Assembly (NCBI RefSeq): GCF_004522175.1 | Contig: NZ_SDEB01000006.1 | Location: forward strand, 62,001 to 126,000 | Reading direction: 5' to 3' | DNA from: Paracoccus ravus | GTDB taxonomy: Bacteria; Pseudomonadota; Alphaproteobacteria; Rhodobacterales; Rhodobacteraceae | DNA: 64,000 nt | Part shown: positions 28,555 through 38,487 of the stretch, in pieces | Layout: each line of letters starts with the position of its first letter | How positions within the stretch are numbered: the first letter of the stretch is position 1 | Made by a program: the position numbers and the translations under genes | Notes under the pieces: model-generated | Told to the model about the DNA's origin: nothing | The model's input: only the letters and a program-made list of their open reading frames with translations | Databases searched by the model: none

Positions 28555-29295
28555 TCAAAGCTGTGCGGCCACGTCCTCGGGAATGTCGAAATTGCCGGTG
28601 ACGTTCTGAACGTCGTCGTCATCCTCGAGCGCGTCGAGCAGCTTCATCAGCTTCTGCGCGGTCTCAAGGTCGATCTCGGTCGGGGCCTGCGGCTTCCAGA
28701 TCAGCTTGGCATGTTCCGATTCGCCCAGCACCGCTTCCAGCGCGGTCGAGACCTCGGCCAGATCGGTATCCGAGGTATAGATCCAGTGGCCGTCCTCGTC
28801 GCTTTCGACGTCATCGGCACCCGCTTCCAGCGCGGCCATCATGACGGTATCCGCATCGCCGACGCTGGCGGCGTACATGATCTCGCCCTTGCGGTCGAAC
28901 ATGAAGTTCACCGAGCCGGTCTGGCCCAGATCGCCGCCATGCTTGGTGAAATAGCTGCGCACGTTCGAGGCGGTGCGGTTGCGGTTGTCGGTCATCGCCT
29001 CGACGATGATCGCGATGCCGTTCGGGCCGTAACCCTCGTAGCGGATCTCGTCATAGTTCTCGGCATCGCCGCCTTGCGATTTCTTGATCGCGCGGTCGAT
29101 CACGTCCTTGGGGACCGAGTTCGACTTGGCTTCCTTGACCGCCAGACGCAGACGCGGGTTCTTGTCGGGGTCCGGGTCGCCCATCTTCGCGGCGACGGTG
29201 ATTTCTTTGGCCAGCTTCGAGAACAGCTTGGAACGGAGCTTGTCCTGCTTGCCCTTCCGGTGCTGGATGTTGGCCCATTTGGAATGGCCTGCCAT
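28555..29295 (-). CDS. yebC: YebC/PmpR family protein
   Basis: YebC-type proteins act as DNA-binding regulators in some bacteria, and recent work links them to relief of ribosome stalling. The 246-residue protein begins [27 protein letters not shown] at the ATG at 29295; a longer frame is not needed. Other landmarks are [59 protein letters not shown] and [19 protein letters not shown]. The C-terminal half is acidic, as usual in this family. It is transcribed alone and ends at a good terminator. Confidence 0.96.
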   Translation of the reverse strand: MAGHSKWANIQHRKGKQDKLRSKLFSKLAKEITVAAKMGDPDPDKNPRLRLAVKEAKSNSVPKDVIDRAIKKSQGGDAENYDEIRYEGYGPNGIAIIVEAMTDNRNRTASNVRSYFTKHGGDLGQTGSVNFMFDRKGEIMYAASVGDADTVMMAALEAGADDVESDEDGHWIYTSDTDLAEVSTALEAVLGESEHAKLIWKPQAPTEIDLETAQKLMKLLDALEDDDDVQNVTGNFDIPEDVAAQL

Positions 29296-29364
29296 GGTTC
29301 TACCCAATACTTGCTGCTGATTGTTGCAGGCGCTTTTAGTAAGCCAAGGGCCATATCGCAAGCA

Positions 29365-29604
29365 TTACGCCTGCCGCTTCAGAACCTCGGCCAGAATGTA
29401 AAGCCGCAGGGCCGTGGCAAGCCCTACTTCGGGCGGGCGCTTGGCATCTATGGCGGCGATCAGCGCAGCGGCGGGAACCTCCTGCGCTTTCGCGATCTCG
29501 CGCAACTCCCGCCAGAAGGCATCTTCGAGGCTGACCGAGGTGCGATGCCCGCCGATCGTGACCGAGCGCTTGACCGGAGGGGACATGGGGGGCAGCTCAG
29601 GCAT
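29365..29604 (-). CDS. Ribbon-helix-helix domain protein downstream of fumC
   Basis: The 79-residue product starts at the ATG at 29604 (MPELPPMSPPVKRSVTIGGHRTSVSLEDAFWREL). The RSVTIGGHRTSVSLEDAFWRELREIAKAQ segment has the beta-strand then two-helix pattern of ribbon-helix-helix proteins, which bind DNA as dimers. The end (GLATALRLYILAEVLKRQA) forms a second helix region. Its start overlaps the DUF4169 gene by 8 bases, so it is read from the fumC transcript. The target is unknown. Confidence 0.8.
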   Translation of the reverse strand: MPELPPMSPPVKRSVTIGGHRTSVSLEDAFWRELREIAKAQEVPAAALIAAIDAKRPPEVGLATALRLYILAEVLKRQA

Positions 29605-29794
29605 CGCCCGGTTCGTCTGTGCGGTGCTGGTCCAGATGACGCGCCGCGCGCAGGCGATCGGTCTCTTCGACCAGTTTTTGCGCCTTTGAGCGGCCGAATT
29701 TCGCCGCGTTCGCGTCGCCCTCGCGGCGGGCGGCGTCACGGGCGGCGCTTTTGCGCGCCGCCCGCAGGTTGATGATTTTGCCGTTGCCGGTCAA
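29597..29794 (-). CDS. DUF4169 family small protein
   Basis: This 65-residue basic protein (MTGNGKIINLRAARKSAARDAARREGDANAAKFGRSKAQK in outline, quoted here only to show the KIINLR and FGRSKAQ motifs) fits DUF4169: KIINLRxARK near the start and AKFGRSKA in the middle. The start is TTG at 29794. It is supported by GGAGG within the last codons of fumC, 6 bases away; the fumC stop is one base upstream. Translation is therefore coupled to fumC. The protein is predicted helical and arginine-rich; its function is unknown. Confidence 0.78.
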   Translation of the reverse strand: MTGNGKIINLRAARKSAARDAARREGDANAAKFGRSKAQKLVEETDRLRAARHLDQHRTDEPGDA

Positions 29795-29795
29795 A

Positions 29796-31190
29796 TCAAT
29801 CCTCCGGCCCGATCATTTGCTCAGGGCGAACCACGCGGTCGAAGGTCTCGCCATCGACCAGACCCAGTGCAATGGCTTCCTCGCGCAGCGTGGTGCCGTT
29901 CTTGTGGGCGGTCTTGGCCACCTTGGTCGCGTTGTCATAGCCGATGGTCGGCGCCAGCGCCGTCACCAGCATCAGCGATTCCTTCATCAGCTTGTCGATG
30001 CGCGGCAGGTTGGCCTGCGTGCCGACGACCATGTTGTCGGTGAACGAGCTCGCCGAGTCGCCCAAGAGCTGCATCGATTGCAGCACGTTGTAGGACATCA
30101 TCGGGTTGTAGACGTTGAGTTCAAAGTGACCCTGCGAACCGGCAAAGCCGATGGCCGCGTCATTGCCCATGACATGGGCGCAGACCATGGTCAGCGCCTC
30201 GGCTTGCGTCGGGTTGACCTTGCCCGGCATGATCGACGAGCCCGGCTCGTTCTCGGGCAGGATCAGCTCGCCCAGACCCGAACGCGGACCCGAACCCAGC
30301 AGGCGCATGTCGTTGGCGATCTTGAAGAGCGAACCGGCGACGGTTTTCAGCGCGCCCGAGAAGAAGACCATCGCGTCATGCGCGGCCAGAGCCTCGAACT
30401 TGTTGGGCGCGGTCACGAAGGGCAGGCCCGAGATCTTGGCGATTTCCGCCGCAATCGCGGTGTCCCAGCCCTTCTTGGTGTTCAGACCGGTGCCGACAGC
30501 CGTGCCGCCCTGCGCGAGTTCATAGATGTCGGTCAGGGCCAGCTTCACGCGCTCGATGCCCTTGGCGACCTGATGGGCGTAGCCGCCGAATTCCTGGCCC
30601 AGCGTCAGAGGGGTCGCATCCTGCGTATGGGTGCGGCCGATCTTGATGATGTCCTTGAATTCTTCGGACTTGGCGGCCAGCGCCTTGTGCAGCTTCTCAA
30701 GGCCCGGGATCAGCACGTCGCGCGCCTGCATGGCGATCGCCACATGCATCGCGGTCGGGAAGGTGTCGTTCGAGGACTGGCCCATGTTCACATGGTCATT
30801 CGGGTGAACGGGCTTCTTGGAACCCATCACGCCGCCCATGATCTCGATGGCGCGGTTCGAGATGACCTCGTTCGCGTTCATGTTCGACTGGGTGCCCGAG
30901 CCGGTCTGCCAGACCACCAGCGGGAAGTTGTCGTCGAACTTGCCAGCGGCAACCTCGGAAGCCGCCTGAATCATGGCATTGCCCAGATCCGCCGCCAGAT
31001 TGCCGGTGGCCATGTTCACTTGGGCCGCAGCCTGCTTGATGATGCCGAGCGCGCGGATCATCGGAACCGGCTGCTTTTCCCAGCCGATCGGGAAGTTCAT
31101 GATCGAACGCTGGGTCTGCGCGCCCCAGTATTTATCGGCAGGAACGTCCAGCGGGCCGAAGCTGTCGGTCTCGGTGCGGGTATTGGTCAT
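29796..31190 (-). CDS. fumC: Class II fumarate hydratase FumC
   Basis: FumC interconverts fumarate and malate in the citric acid cycle without an iron-sulfur cluster. The 464-residue protein starts at the ATG at 31190 ([12 protein letters not shown]). The superfamily signature [17 protein letters not shown] is intact, as are [37 protein letters not shown] and the catalytic-region [25 protein letters not shown] ribosome site lies upstream. Two small genes (DUF4169 and ribbon-helix-helix) follow in a coupled chain. Confidence 0.97.
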   Translation of the reverse strand: MTNTRTETDSFGPLDVPADKYWGAQTQRSIMNFPIGWEKQPVPMIRALGIIKQAAAQVNMATGNLAADLGNAMIQAASEVAAGKFDDNFPLVVWQTGSGTQSNMNANEVISNRAIEIMGGVMGSKKPVHPNDHVNMGQSSNDTFPTAMHVAIAMQARDVLIPGLEKLHKALAAKSEEFKDIIKIGRTHTQDATPLTLGQEFGGYAHQVAKGIERVKLALTDIYELAQGGTAVGTGLNTKKGWDTAIAAEIAKISGLPFVTAPNKFEALAAHDAMVFFSGALKTVAGSLFKIANDMRLLGSGPRSGLGELILPENEPGSSIMPGKVNPTQAEALTMVCAHVMGNDAAIGFAGSQGHFELNVYNPMMSYNVLQSMQLLGDSASSFTDNMVVGTQANLPRIDKLMKESLMLVTALAPTIGYDNATKVAKTAHKNGTTLREEAIALGLVDGETFDRVVRPEQMIGPED

Positions 31191-31261
31191 TGTGATATTC
31201 CCTCGCGGTTTTGCGGGCCTTCTACCCCCCGCGCGGGCGCAAAGCAAAACGAATGTATCCG

Positions 31262-31822
31262 TTAGCGTTCACGGGCCTGGCGAAAGACATAGACCCGCGC
31301 CGGCGGCAGGTTGGCCCAGATGCGCGGGCTTTTCTGATGGCGCAGGCCGAAACGCGCCCGGACAGTTCCCGAAAGCGGCGGCGCGGGGCCATAGGTGATC
31401 TGCACGAAGGGCGCGCCGGGTTTCATCACGGCCAGCGCCGCGCCCACAATCGCCGCCTGTAATTCGTCCGGCATGGGCAGGGTGGGCACGCCCGAGATCA
31501 CCGCATCCAGATCTTGCCTGCCGATATTCACCATTTCCTGCGCCGGAAGGTTATAGACCATCGCGCCCGGAAAGCGGGCCTGAAGCCGCGCGCAAAAGGC
31601 CGCGTTCAACTCGTAAAGCGCGAGCCGTTCCGGCGGCAGCCCCGAGGCAAGGATCGCCTGCGTGATCGTCCCGGTCCCCGCGCCGATTTCGGCCACGGCC
31701 TGCATCTCGGGGGTGATGAGCCGCGCCATCTCGCGCGCGACCGCCCGACCCGTGGGCGCGATGGCGCGGATCTCGGACGGACGGCGCAGAAACTGGCCAA
31801 GGAAGAGCGACAGATCGGACAA
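31262..31822 (-). CDS. PmtA-like SAM-dependent methyltransferase
   Basis: The 186-residue protein starts at a TTG (31822) with GGAGG 5 bases upstream; no in-frame ATG gives a better start. The SAM-binding motif is [16 protein letters not shown] near residue 43, preceded by [24 protein letters not shown]. This pattern is seen in phospholipid N-methyltransferases of the rhizobial PmtA type and in related rRNA-methylase-like proteins. Motifs [11 protein letters not shown] and [12 protein letters not shown] follow. A role in phosphatidylcholine synthesis is possible, not shown. It lies between sspB and fumC on the same strand. Confidence 0.65.
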   Translation of the reverse strand: MSDLSLFLGQFLRRPSEIRAIAPTGRAVAREMARLITPEMQAVAEIGAGTGTITQAILASGLPPERLALYELNAAFCARLQARFPGAMVYNLPAQEMVNIGRQDLDAVISGVPTLPMPDELQAAIVGAALAVMKPGAPFVQITYGPAPPLSGTVRARFGLRHQKSPRIWANLPPARVYVFRQARER

Positions 31823-31886
31823 GGCGGCCTCCAGCTATCATGCCAAAGCCGCCTGTAGGTTGTTCAGGTTTCAGGAATGTGACGGA

Positions 31887-32366
31887 TTACTTGCGCCACT
31901 TGTCGAGGCTGACCACCTCGGCCCCGCCTTTGGGCGTATCCTCGCCGCTGGCGGTTTCCTCGGGGGCGTCCTCGTCCTCGAATTCTTCTTCCTCGTCATC
32001 TTCGTCGGACTCGGCTTGGCTCTCAAAGCGCAGGCCGAACTCGACCGAGGGATCGACGAAGGTGCGCACCGCGTCGAAGGGAATGTAGAGCGGCTCGGGC
32101 GAATTGCCGAAATTCAGCGTGATGGTGAAACCTTCGGGGCGAACCTCGAGATTGTCGAACCAATGCTGGATGACGATGGTCATTTCCTCGGGATAGCGCT
32201 CGCGCAGCCAATCGGCAATTTCGACATCCTCGTCCCGGGTGTCGAAGGTGATGAAGAAATGATGCTCGCCTGGCAGGCCCTCTTCGGCCACGGCCCGCAG
32301 GACATCCGCAATCAGGCCTTGCATTGCCCGGTGCATCATTCCGCCGTAATCGATTCCCCGCGCCAT
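31887..32366 (-). CDS. sspB: SspB, ClpXP adaptor (alpha-proteobacterial type)
   Basis: SspB tethers ssrA-tagged and other substrates to ClpXP. The 159-residue protein starts at the ATG at 32366 (MARGIDYGGMMHRAMQGLIADVLRAV), with AGGGGG upstream. The substrate-binding domain contains HHFFITFDTRDEDVEIADWLRERYP, MTIVIQHWFDNLEV and FTITLNFGNSPEPLYIPFDAVRTFVDPSVEFGLRF. A long acidic linker follows (roughly residues 113-140), and the C-terminal VVSLDKWRK is the ClpX-binding tail. Confidence 0.92.
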   Translation of the reverse strand: MARGIDYGGMMHRAMQGLIADVLRAVAEEGLPGEHHFFITFDTRDEDVEIADWLRERYPEEMTIVIQHWFDNLEVRPEGFTITLNFGNSPEPLYIPFDAVRTFVDPSVEFGLRFESQAESDEDDEEEEFEDEDAPEETASGEDTPKGGAEVVSLDKWRK

Positions 32367-32504
32367 GGGCATCCCCCTGATGTCTTCTCGCGTCAGCATA
32401 GGGAATTGCACCCCGATGAAAAGCCCTTAGCACCCGTTAACTGCCGAGGCCAGATGGCCGATGCAGCTTGCACGGGCAGGATGCGACGCACCATCCCGAA
32501 ATGC

Positions 32505-32527
32505 CAAAAGCGCCCCGGCAGGGGCGC
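32505..32527 (-). terminator. Intrinsic terminator after the tRNA-Asp pair
   Basis: On the reverse strand a 7-bp stem (GCGCCCC/GGGGCGC, tetraloop) is followed by TTTT. It lies 28 bases after the 3' end of the downstream tRNA-Asp. Confidence 0.75.
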
Positions 32528-32554
32528 ATGGCACTGATAAATCAGGAAGGGCGA

Positions 32555-32631
32555 TGGCGCGGTTGACGGGGCTCGAACCCGCGACCCCCGGCGTGACAGG
32601 CCGGTACTCTAACCAACTGAGCTACAACCGC
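32555..32631 (-). tRNA. tRNA-Asp (GTC), second of two copies
   Basis: The reverse strand folds as a 77-base tRNA with encoded CCA. The acceptor stem is GCGGTTG/CAACCGC and the discriminator is G. The D-arm is GCTC...GAGT, the anticodon loop CTGTCAC carries GTC, and the T-arm is CGGGTTCGAGCCCCG. Sequence from acceptor to CCA is the same as in the copy 29 bases upstream. Tgt, encoded at 15.2 kb, would modify its wobble G. Confidence 0.97.
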
Positions 32632-32660
32632 GCATCGTCTGACGAAATCCGGAAACAGAG

Positions 32661-32737
32661 TGGCGCGGTTGACGGGGCTCGAACCCGCGACCCCCGGCGT
32701 GACAGGCCGGTACTCTAACCAACTGAGCTACAACCGC
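32661..32737 (-). tRNA. tRNA-Asp (GTC), first of two copies
   Basis: This 77-base gene is identical over its length to the copy at 32555-32631, including the CCA end. A 29-base spacer separates the two, and both share the terminator at 32505-32527, so they are probably one transcript processed by RNases. Confidence 0.97.
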
Positions 32738-32899
32738 TCTCTGCTTCCCCAGTTCGTCTCTGGAGTGCGGGCGGTTTACGCAGAGCCGCGGGTGGCGTCA
32801 AGGGCCGTTTTCGCAAAAAACGCATGCGCATCGAAATCTTCGTCCCGGCGCGAAAAGGGCAAGCTTGGGACTGCCCCTGCCGCCCCTGCGCGACGGCTG

Positions 32900-33685
32900 T
32901 TACTTGCGCACCGTCTTTTCGTCGAAGCCCGGCAGGGCGGTCAGTTCGTCCTTGGTGTAGTTCGTTGCAAAGAAGGTATCGGCGCCAACCGTCACGAGAT
33001 GGATCGCGTCCTTGCCCAGCAGGACCTTTTTCGCACCGATCCCCAGAAAGCCGCCGATATCGGCGATATAGCCCAGCACTTCGCCCGAATCGTCCAGCAC
33101 GATGTCATTGACCTTGGCGATGTCCTGCCAGCCCACCGGGCGTTCCTCCATCGTCTCGGGCTGGTTCCAGGCGGTCGACGAGGGCTCGTTCGTGGTCCAG
33201 ATCCGGCGGCTCGTCAGCCACGAGCCCAGAAGCCCCGGCTCGGCCTCGGAAATCGGCGGCGGGTTGACATCGGGCGCGGCCACGGGCTGCTCCGCAGCGG
33301 CCTCGGCGGCGGAATCCGCGGCATTCGACGCGGCTTCTTCGGCATCCTCTGCGGCGTTCTCGACGGCATCCGCCGCCTCGCCGCCGACCTGCGTCGTCGC
33401 GGTCGCGGCGTCATCCGCAGCGATCGCCGCGGCATCGGCGGCCTTGTCGGCCTCGGCCCCGGCCGCATCCACGGCGCGCTCGGCGGCGGCACCGGCCTCG
33501 GTCGCGGCGCTGTCGGCGGCGGCTTCGGCATTTTCGGCGGCCGCTTCGGCGGTCTGCGCGGCGGCCTCGACATTCTCGATCACGGTTTCGGTGGTTCCCT
33601 GGGCCGGCACAGCCGGGGCCGTCGTCTGGGCATGGACCGGAGCGACAAGGGTCAGCGCAAAAGCGGCGGTGACAAAGCGGTTCAT
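32900..33685 (-). CDS. Secreted alanine-rich PRC-barrel protein
   Basis: The 261-residue precursor starts at the ATG at 33685 with AAAGGA upstream. Its signal peptide is MNRFVTAAFALTLVAPVHA. Residues about 35-135 are a low-complexity, helix-forming stretch of alanine, glutamate and aspartate (AEAAAENAEAAADSAATEAG and similar). The C-terminal part (WQDIAKVNDIVLDDSGEVLGYIADIGGFLGIGAKKVLLGKDAIHLV) has the PRC-barrel pattern. PRC-barrel domains occur in photosynthetic reaction-centre subunit H and in many stress or RNA-related proteins. A periplasmic spacer-plus-barrel is the most I can say. Confidence 0.8.
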   Translation of the reverse strand: MNRFVTAAFALTLVAPVHAQTTAPAVPAQGTTETVIENVEAAAQTAEAAAENAEAAADSAATEAGAAAERAVDAAGAEADKAADAAAIAADDAATATTQVGGEAADAVENAAEDAEEAASNAADSAAEAAAEQPVAAPDVNPPPISEAEPGLLGSWLTSRRIWTTNEPSSTAWNQPETMEERPVGWQDIAKVNDIVLDDSGEVLGYIADIGGFLGIGAKKVLLGKDAIHLVTVGADTFFATNYTKDELTALPGFDEKTVRK

Positions 33686-33812
33686 CAAGGATGTCCTTTC
33701 CGGCTGTCTGAATATTTATGGCTCTGAAACGTCAGGATAACTGTCATCGTTCCGTCGCCGAGACGGGATTTTCACCCGCCAGAGCCCTGCCCCCACTTCG
33801 GCGGGCTGCCGC

Positions 33813-34925
33813 TCAGCCCTGCCGGCGGGGATGGCTCACCCGGCCGCCGCAAACCGCAGCAGGAACGCCCGTCGTGCCCGGACCCGAGGTCGGCAACCCC
33901 CGCAGCACGCGCACGGCGAGCCAGGCAAAGGCCTGCGCCTCGAGCATGTCGCCGTCGAGCCCGGCCTCCTCGACCGGGGCGATGCGGCAGGCGAGCCGCG
34001 CGGCAAGCGCCGCCATCATCGCCCTGTTGTGCCGCCCGCCGCCGCAGACCAGCACCAGCTCCGGCGCGCGCGGCAAAAGCGCGACCCCCGCCGCGACCGC
34101 CGCCGCCGCCGCATGGGTCAGCGTCGCCGCCGCATCGGCATCCGACAGCCCGGCGACCGCGGGCAACAGATCGGGGAAGGCGTCGCGATCCAGCGATTTC
34201 GGCAGTGGGCGGGCAAAATGGGGATGCGACAGGAAGCGGGCGATCACCGCCTCATCGGCCCGGCCCACGCTGGCCAGCGCGCCGCCCTCGTCGCGCAGCA
34301 AGCCGCGCCTTGCGCGCATCAGGTCATTGACCGGCGCATTGGCGGGGCCGGTATCGAAGGCGATGCAGGCCCCCTCGGCCTCGGGGGCCGGGGCCGAGGG
34401 ATCGACCCATGTCAGGTTGCCCACTCCGCCCAGATTCAGGAAAGCGACCGGCGCGCGCGGCAAGAGCCCCTGCCCCATCGCCCATTCCGCGCAGGCCCAG
34501 TGGAAGAAGGGCGCAAGCGGCGCGCCCTCACCGCCCTGCCGCACATCCTCGCTGCGGAAATCCCAGACGACCGGGCGATCGAGCCTGCGCGCCAAGGCCG
34601 CCCCGTCTCCGGCCTGATGCGTGCCGCGCCCTTTCGGATCATGCGCGAGGGTCTGGCCGTGATAGCCGACAAGTTCCGCCTCGGGGAATGTCTCGGCCAG
34701 ATCGGCATGGGCGGCGACCGAAAGCCCCGCCGCCTCGGCGACGTCAGGGTCCCCCGGCCATTGCCCCAGCGCGCCATGCAGCATCGCCGATTCATTCCCG
34801 GAATAGGCGCGATAGGCGCTGCGGCCAAAGCCGCCGATGCGGATGCCGTCGGTTTCAATCATCGCGGCATCGACCCCATCGAGCGAGGTTCCCGACATCA
34901 TCCCCAGCGCCTGCAGCATTTCCAT
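33813..34925 (-). CDS. anmK: Anhydro-N-acetylmuramic acid kinase AnmK
   Basis: AnmK phosphorylates and opens 1,6-anhydro-MurNAc to MurNAc-6-phosphate in cell-wall recycling. The 370-residue protein begins near [24 protein letters not shown], the ATP-binding motif. It continues with [44 protein letters not shown] and [16 protein letters not shown] start at the ATG at 34925; a GTG one codon earlier is possible. It is divergent from tyrS with only 56 bases between. Confidence 0.95.
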   Translation of the reverse strand: MEMLQALGMMSGTSLDGVDAAMIETDGIRIGGFGRSAYRAYSGNESAMLHGALGQWPGDPDVAEAAGLSVAAHADLAETFPEAELVGYHGQTLAHDPKGRGTHQAGDGAALARRLDRPVVWDFRSEDVRQGGEGAPLAPFFHWACAEWAMGQGLLPRAPVAFLNLGGVGNLTWVDPSAPAPEAEGACIAFDTGPANAPVNDLMRARRGLLRDEGGALASVGRADEAVIARFLSHPHFARPLPKSLDRDAFPDLLPAVAGLSDADAAATLTHAAAAAVAAGVALLPRAPELVLVCGGGRHNRAMMAALAARLACRIAPVEEAGLDGDMLEAQAFAWLAVRVLRGLPTSGPGTTGVPAAVCGGRVSHPRRQG

Positions 34926-34981
34926 CACTTTCCCTTTGTCGCCTCTGACGGTATATCCGCGCCATTCGAAAGGAAAAGCTC

Positions 34982-36226
34982 ATGACCTACCATGCCAAGT
35001 CCGAATTCCTCCATGTCATGATGGAGCGCGGCTATCTGGCGGACTGCACCGATCTGCAGTCGCTGGACGACGCCCTCATCGAAGGTCCGGTCACGGCATA
35101 TATCGGTTATGACGCGACCGCGGCCAGCCTGCATGTCGGCCACCTGCTGAACATTATGATGCTGCGCTGGTTCCAGAAAACCGGCAACCGCCCGATCACC
35201 CTGATGGGCGGCGGCACGACCAAGGTGGGCGACCCCAGTTTCCGCAGCGAGGAGCGCCCGCTGCTGACCCCCGAGGCCATCCAGTCGAATATCGACGGCA
35301 TGCAGCAAGTCTTTGCCCGTTACCTCGATTATAGCGAGGGCAAGGCCAAGATGCTGAACAATGCCGAGTGGCTGGACAATCTGAACTACCTCGAATTCCT
35401 GCGCGATATCGGGCGGCATTTCTCGGTCAACCGGATGCTGTCTTTTGAATCGGTGAAGTCGCGGCTGGATCGCGAGCAGTCGCTGTCCTTCCTCGAATTC
35501 AACTACATGATCCTGCAAGCCTATGATTTCCTTGAGCTGTACCGGCGCTACGATTGCCGCCTGCAGATGGGCGGCTCGGATCAATGGGGCAATATCATCA
35601 ACGGCATCGACCTGACCCGCCGCGTGCTGGATGGGGAAATCTTTGGCCTGACCTCGCCGCTTCTGACCACCTCGGACGGGCGCAAGATGGGCAAGTCGGC
35701 GGGCGGGGCGGTCTGGCTCAATGGCGCGATGCTCTCGCCCTATGAGTTCTGGCAATTCTGGCGCAACACCACCGATGCCGATGTCGGCCGCTTCCTGAAG
35801 CTTTACACCGAGCTTCCGGTCGAGGAATGCGACCGCCTTGGCGCGCTTTCGGGTTCCGAGATCAACGCAGCCAAGATCATCCTCGCCAATGAGGTGACGA
35901 CGCTCCTGCATGGGGCCGAGGCTGCGGCTTCCGCCGAGGCCACTGCGCGCGAAGTCTTCGAGCAAGGCGGCGCGGGCGGCGATCTGGAAGTCGCGACGAT
36001 CAGCGCGGACGTGCTTGGCGCGGGGCTTTCGGTCGTGCAGCTTCTGGTCCAGACCGGCATCGCGCCCTCGGGCAAAGAGGCCAAGCGCCTGATCGCCGAG
36101 GGTGGGCTGAAGCTGAACAACGAATCCGTCAGCGACCCGCAATTTGCGATCGACACCGCGCTGATCGGGAACGGGCTGAAAGTCTCGGTCGGCAAGAAAA
36201 AGCACCGTATGGTGCAGGTCGGATAA
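34982..36226 (+). CDS. tyrS: Tyrosyl-tRNA synthetase
   Basis: TyrS charges tRNA-Tyr; a tRNA-Tyr gene lies at 47.9 kb in this window. The 414-residue protein has the class I signatures HVGH (in [15 protein letters not shown]) and KMGKS (in [16 protein letters not shown]), the tyrosine-binding [12 protein letters not shown] and the [32 protein letters not shown] block. The S4-like RNA-binding domain is at the C-terminus ([24 protein letters not shown]). The gene ends at a strong terminator. Confidence 0.97.
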   Translation: MTYHAKSEFLHVMMERGYLADCTDLQSLDDALIEGPVTAYIGYDATAASLHVGHLLNIMMLRWFQKTGNRPITLMGGGTTKVGDPSFRSEERPLLTPEAIQSNIDGMQQVFARYLDYSEGKAKMLNNAEWLDNLNYLEFLRDIGRHFSVNRMLSFESVKSRLDREQSLSFLEFNYMILQAYDFLELYRRYDCRLQMGGSDQWGNIINGIDLTRRVLDGEIFGLTSPLLTTSDGRKMGKSAGGAVWLNGAMLSPYEFWQFWRNTTDADVGRFLKLYTELPVEECDRLGALSGSEINAAKIILANEVTTLLHGAEAAASAEATAREVFEQGGAGGDLEVATISADVLGAGLSVVQLLVQTGIAPSGKEAKRLIAEGGLKLNNESVSDPQFAIDTALIGNGLKVSVGKKKHRMVQVG

Positions 36227-36232
36227 GCGACA

Positions 36233-36257
36233 GGCCGGGGGAAACCCCGGCCTTTTT
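36233..36257 (+). terminator. Intrinsic terminator of tyrS
   Basis: GGCCGGGG and CCCCGGCC form a perfect 8-bp stem with a GAAA tetraloop, followed by TTTTT. It starts 7 bases after the tyrS stop. Confidence 0.92.
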
Positions 36258-36275
36258 CATTGCGGAGCCAAATCC

Positions 36276-36692
36276 ATGAGCGAAGATCCAAATATCCACG
36301 ACGCCGCCTGCCATTGCGGCAAGGTCCGCTTTCGCGTCCGCCTGGTTGATGGGTTCAACACGATCCGGCGCTGCGATTGTTCCTTTTGCCGGATGCGCGG
36401 CGCGATTGCGGTGACGGCGCGGCTGGGCGAGATCGAGTTCCTCGCGGGCGAGGACAACCTGACGCTTTACCAGTTCAATACCGGCACGGCGAAGCATTGG
36501 TTCTGCAAGACCTGCGGCATCTACACCCATCACCAGCGCCGCTCGGACCCCAGCCAATACGGCATCAATGTCGCCTGTCTCACAGGTGTCAGCCCGTTCG
36601 ATTTCCCCGAGGTGATCGTGGCCGATGGGGTCCATCACCCCTCGGACGGGAAATCCGGTATCGCGGGCATCCTGCGCTATTCCCGCGCCTGA
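36276..36692 (+). CDS. GFA family (CENP-V/glutathione-dependent formaldehyde-activating-like) protein
   Basis: The 138-residue zinc protein has the GFA cysteine pattern: [23 protein letters not shown] and [12 protein letters not shown]. Family members fold as beta-tent zinc domains. A few accelerate formaldehyde-glutathione adduct formation, but most have no proven activity. There is no signal peptide. It lies just after the tyrS terminator and its 3' end overlaps the convergent YaiI gene by 16 bases. Confidence 0.88.
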   Translation: MSEDPNIHDAACHCGKVRFRVRLVDGFNTIRRCDCSFCRMRGAIAVTARLGEIEFLAGEDNLTLYQFNTGTAKHWFCKTCGIYTHHQRRSDPSQYGINVACLTGVSPFDFPEVIVADGVHHPSDGKSGIAGILRYSRA

Positions 36693-37144
36693 GACACCCG
36701 CTTCGCCGCCACCATCACCCGGTCCAAAGATTGCAAGAACTGCGCGCGGTCGGCTTTGCTGAAGCCGCCGCCCTTGCCCTGATGAAAGGGGTCGGCGGCG
36801 CGGATATCCTGCATCAGATCGCGTGTCGCCAAGCGCCCGCCGATATTGGCCAGCGTCAACACCTCGCCATTGGGCTGGACGACCTGCGCGCCCGCTTTCA
36901 GGCAGCGATCGGCCAGCGGGATGTCGGTCGTGACCACCACATCTCCCGGCCCGCAATGCTCGGCGATCCATTTGTCTGCGACATCCGGCCCCTCGGGGAC
37001 GATGACCAACGAGATCAAGGGATTGGGCGAAGGCCGCAGCCCGCCATTGCAGACCAGCACCATAGGCAGGCGCAGCCGGGTGGCGACACGCTCGGCCTCG
37101 GCTTTGACCGGGCAGGCATCGGCATCGATGTAAAGCGTGGTCAT
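36677..37144 (-). CDS. yaiI: YaiI/YqxD (DUF188) family protein
   Basis: The 155-residue protein begins [21 protein letters not shown], with the metal-binding aspartates of the PIN-like DUF188 fold. It continues with [42 protein letters not shown] and [18 protein letters not shown]. The reaction is unknown, although a nuclease fold is suggested by the pattern. GAGGAAGG lies upstream; an ATG three codons earlier (37153) is an alternative start. The gene follows the cyclophilin pair on the same strand. Confidence 0.9.
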   Translation of the reverse strand: MTTLYIDADACPVKAEAERVATRLRLPMVLVCNGGLRPSPNPLISLVIVPEGPDVADKWIAEHCGPGDVVVTTDIPLADRCLKAGAQVVQPNGEVLTLANIGGRLATRDLMQDIRAADPFHQGKGGGFSKADRAQFLQSLDRVMVAAKRVSQARE

Positions 37145-37164
37145 CGGGGGCATCCTTCCTCGCA

Positions 37165-37193
37165 AGAAAGAAGCCCCGCGCTTGGCGGGGCTT
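37165..37193 (-). terminator. Intrinsic terminator after the cyclophilin genes
   Basis: A 9-bp stem (AAGCCCCGC/GCGGGGCTT, 5-base loop) lies 24 bases after the ppiA-like stop on the reverse strand and is followed by CTTTCTTG, a weak T tract. It may let some transcription continue into yaiI. Confidence 0.65.
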
Positions 37194-37217
37194 CCAAGGG
37201 GCAAAGCGCAGGCAGGA

Positions 37218-37800
37218 TCACTCCTGCACGGTCACTTTCAGCATGTGATCGGGCTCGACCACCGAGCCATTGGCCGCAGGGTCGCCCTTTTTGATCGCGT
37301 TCAGCACGTCCCAACCTTCGACCAACTGGCCGACGACGGTATATTGCCCATCAAGGAATTCCGCCGGAGCGAGGTCGATGAAGAACTGGCTATTGGCGCT
37401 GTTCGGGTCCTGCGAGCGGGCCATGCCGACCGTGCCACGCTGGAAGCTGACATCGTTGAACTCGGCGGGCAGGTCCGGCATCGTCGAGCCGCCCATACCC
37501 GCACGCGCGGTATCCGCGCCATGCTTGCCGAATTCCACGTCGCCGGTCTGGGCCATGAAGCCGTCGATCACGCGATGGAACACGACACCGTCATAGGAAC
37601 CCGCCTTGGCCAACGTCACCAGACGCTCGACATGCTTGGGGGCCTTGTCGGTGTAAAGATCCAGCACGATCTTGCCCTTGGCAGTGCCTGCCGCATCCGC
37701 GACCTCGATCACGAGGTTCGGACCCGGACCATCGGTCACGCCCGGCAGGCCCTCGGCCTGAGCCGCAGCCGCCGCCAAAAGCAGCGCAGGGATCAGCGCC

Positions 37801-37811
<11 letters not shown>
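37218..37811 (-). CDS. Periplasmic peptidyl-prolyl cis-trans isomerase (cyclophilin)
   Basis: This cyclophilin catalyses proline isomerisation outside the cytoplasm. The 197-residue precursor has a signal peptide ([19 protein letters not shown]). The mature part has the cyclophilin core [45 protein letters not shown], with the catalytic arginine in FHRV, then [23 protein letters not shown]. Its start overlaps the end of the cytoplasmic cyclophilin gene by 11 bases, so the two are co-translated. Confidence 0.93.
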
Positions 37812-38310
<499 letters not shown>

Positions 38311-38487
38311 GGGGGTTCTCCTTCTGATGGCTCGCGCAAAGGCATAAGCATTTCGGACCGCCCATTCAACGCCGCCATTGCCGGGCGGTTCGTCCTCGGT
38401 GCAGGTTGCTCGCTGCAGGTTGACGAAAATATCAACTTGCGTGACAAGCGCGCACGGCCGCGTGACCGGCACAGGAAAGGGACAAGC

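Noticed and set aside
32441..32899. Tandem tRNA genes as a possible integration site of a mobile island
   Set aside because: No integrase gene, no partial tRNA copy at a distance and no change in gene character on either side.
33240..33590. Alanine-rich repeats as a possible tandem DNA repeat or CRISPR-like array
   Set aside because: The repetition is in amino acid composition of a coding region; unit length and sequence are irregular.
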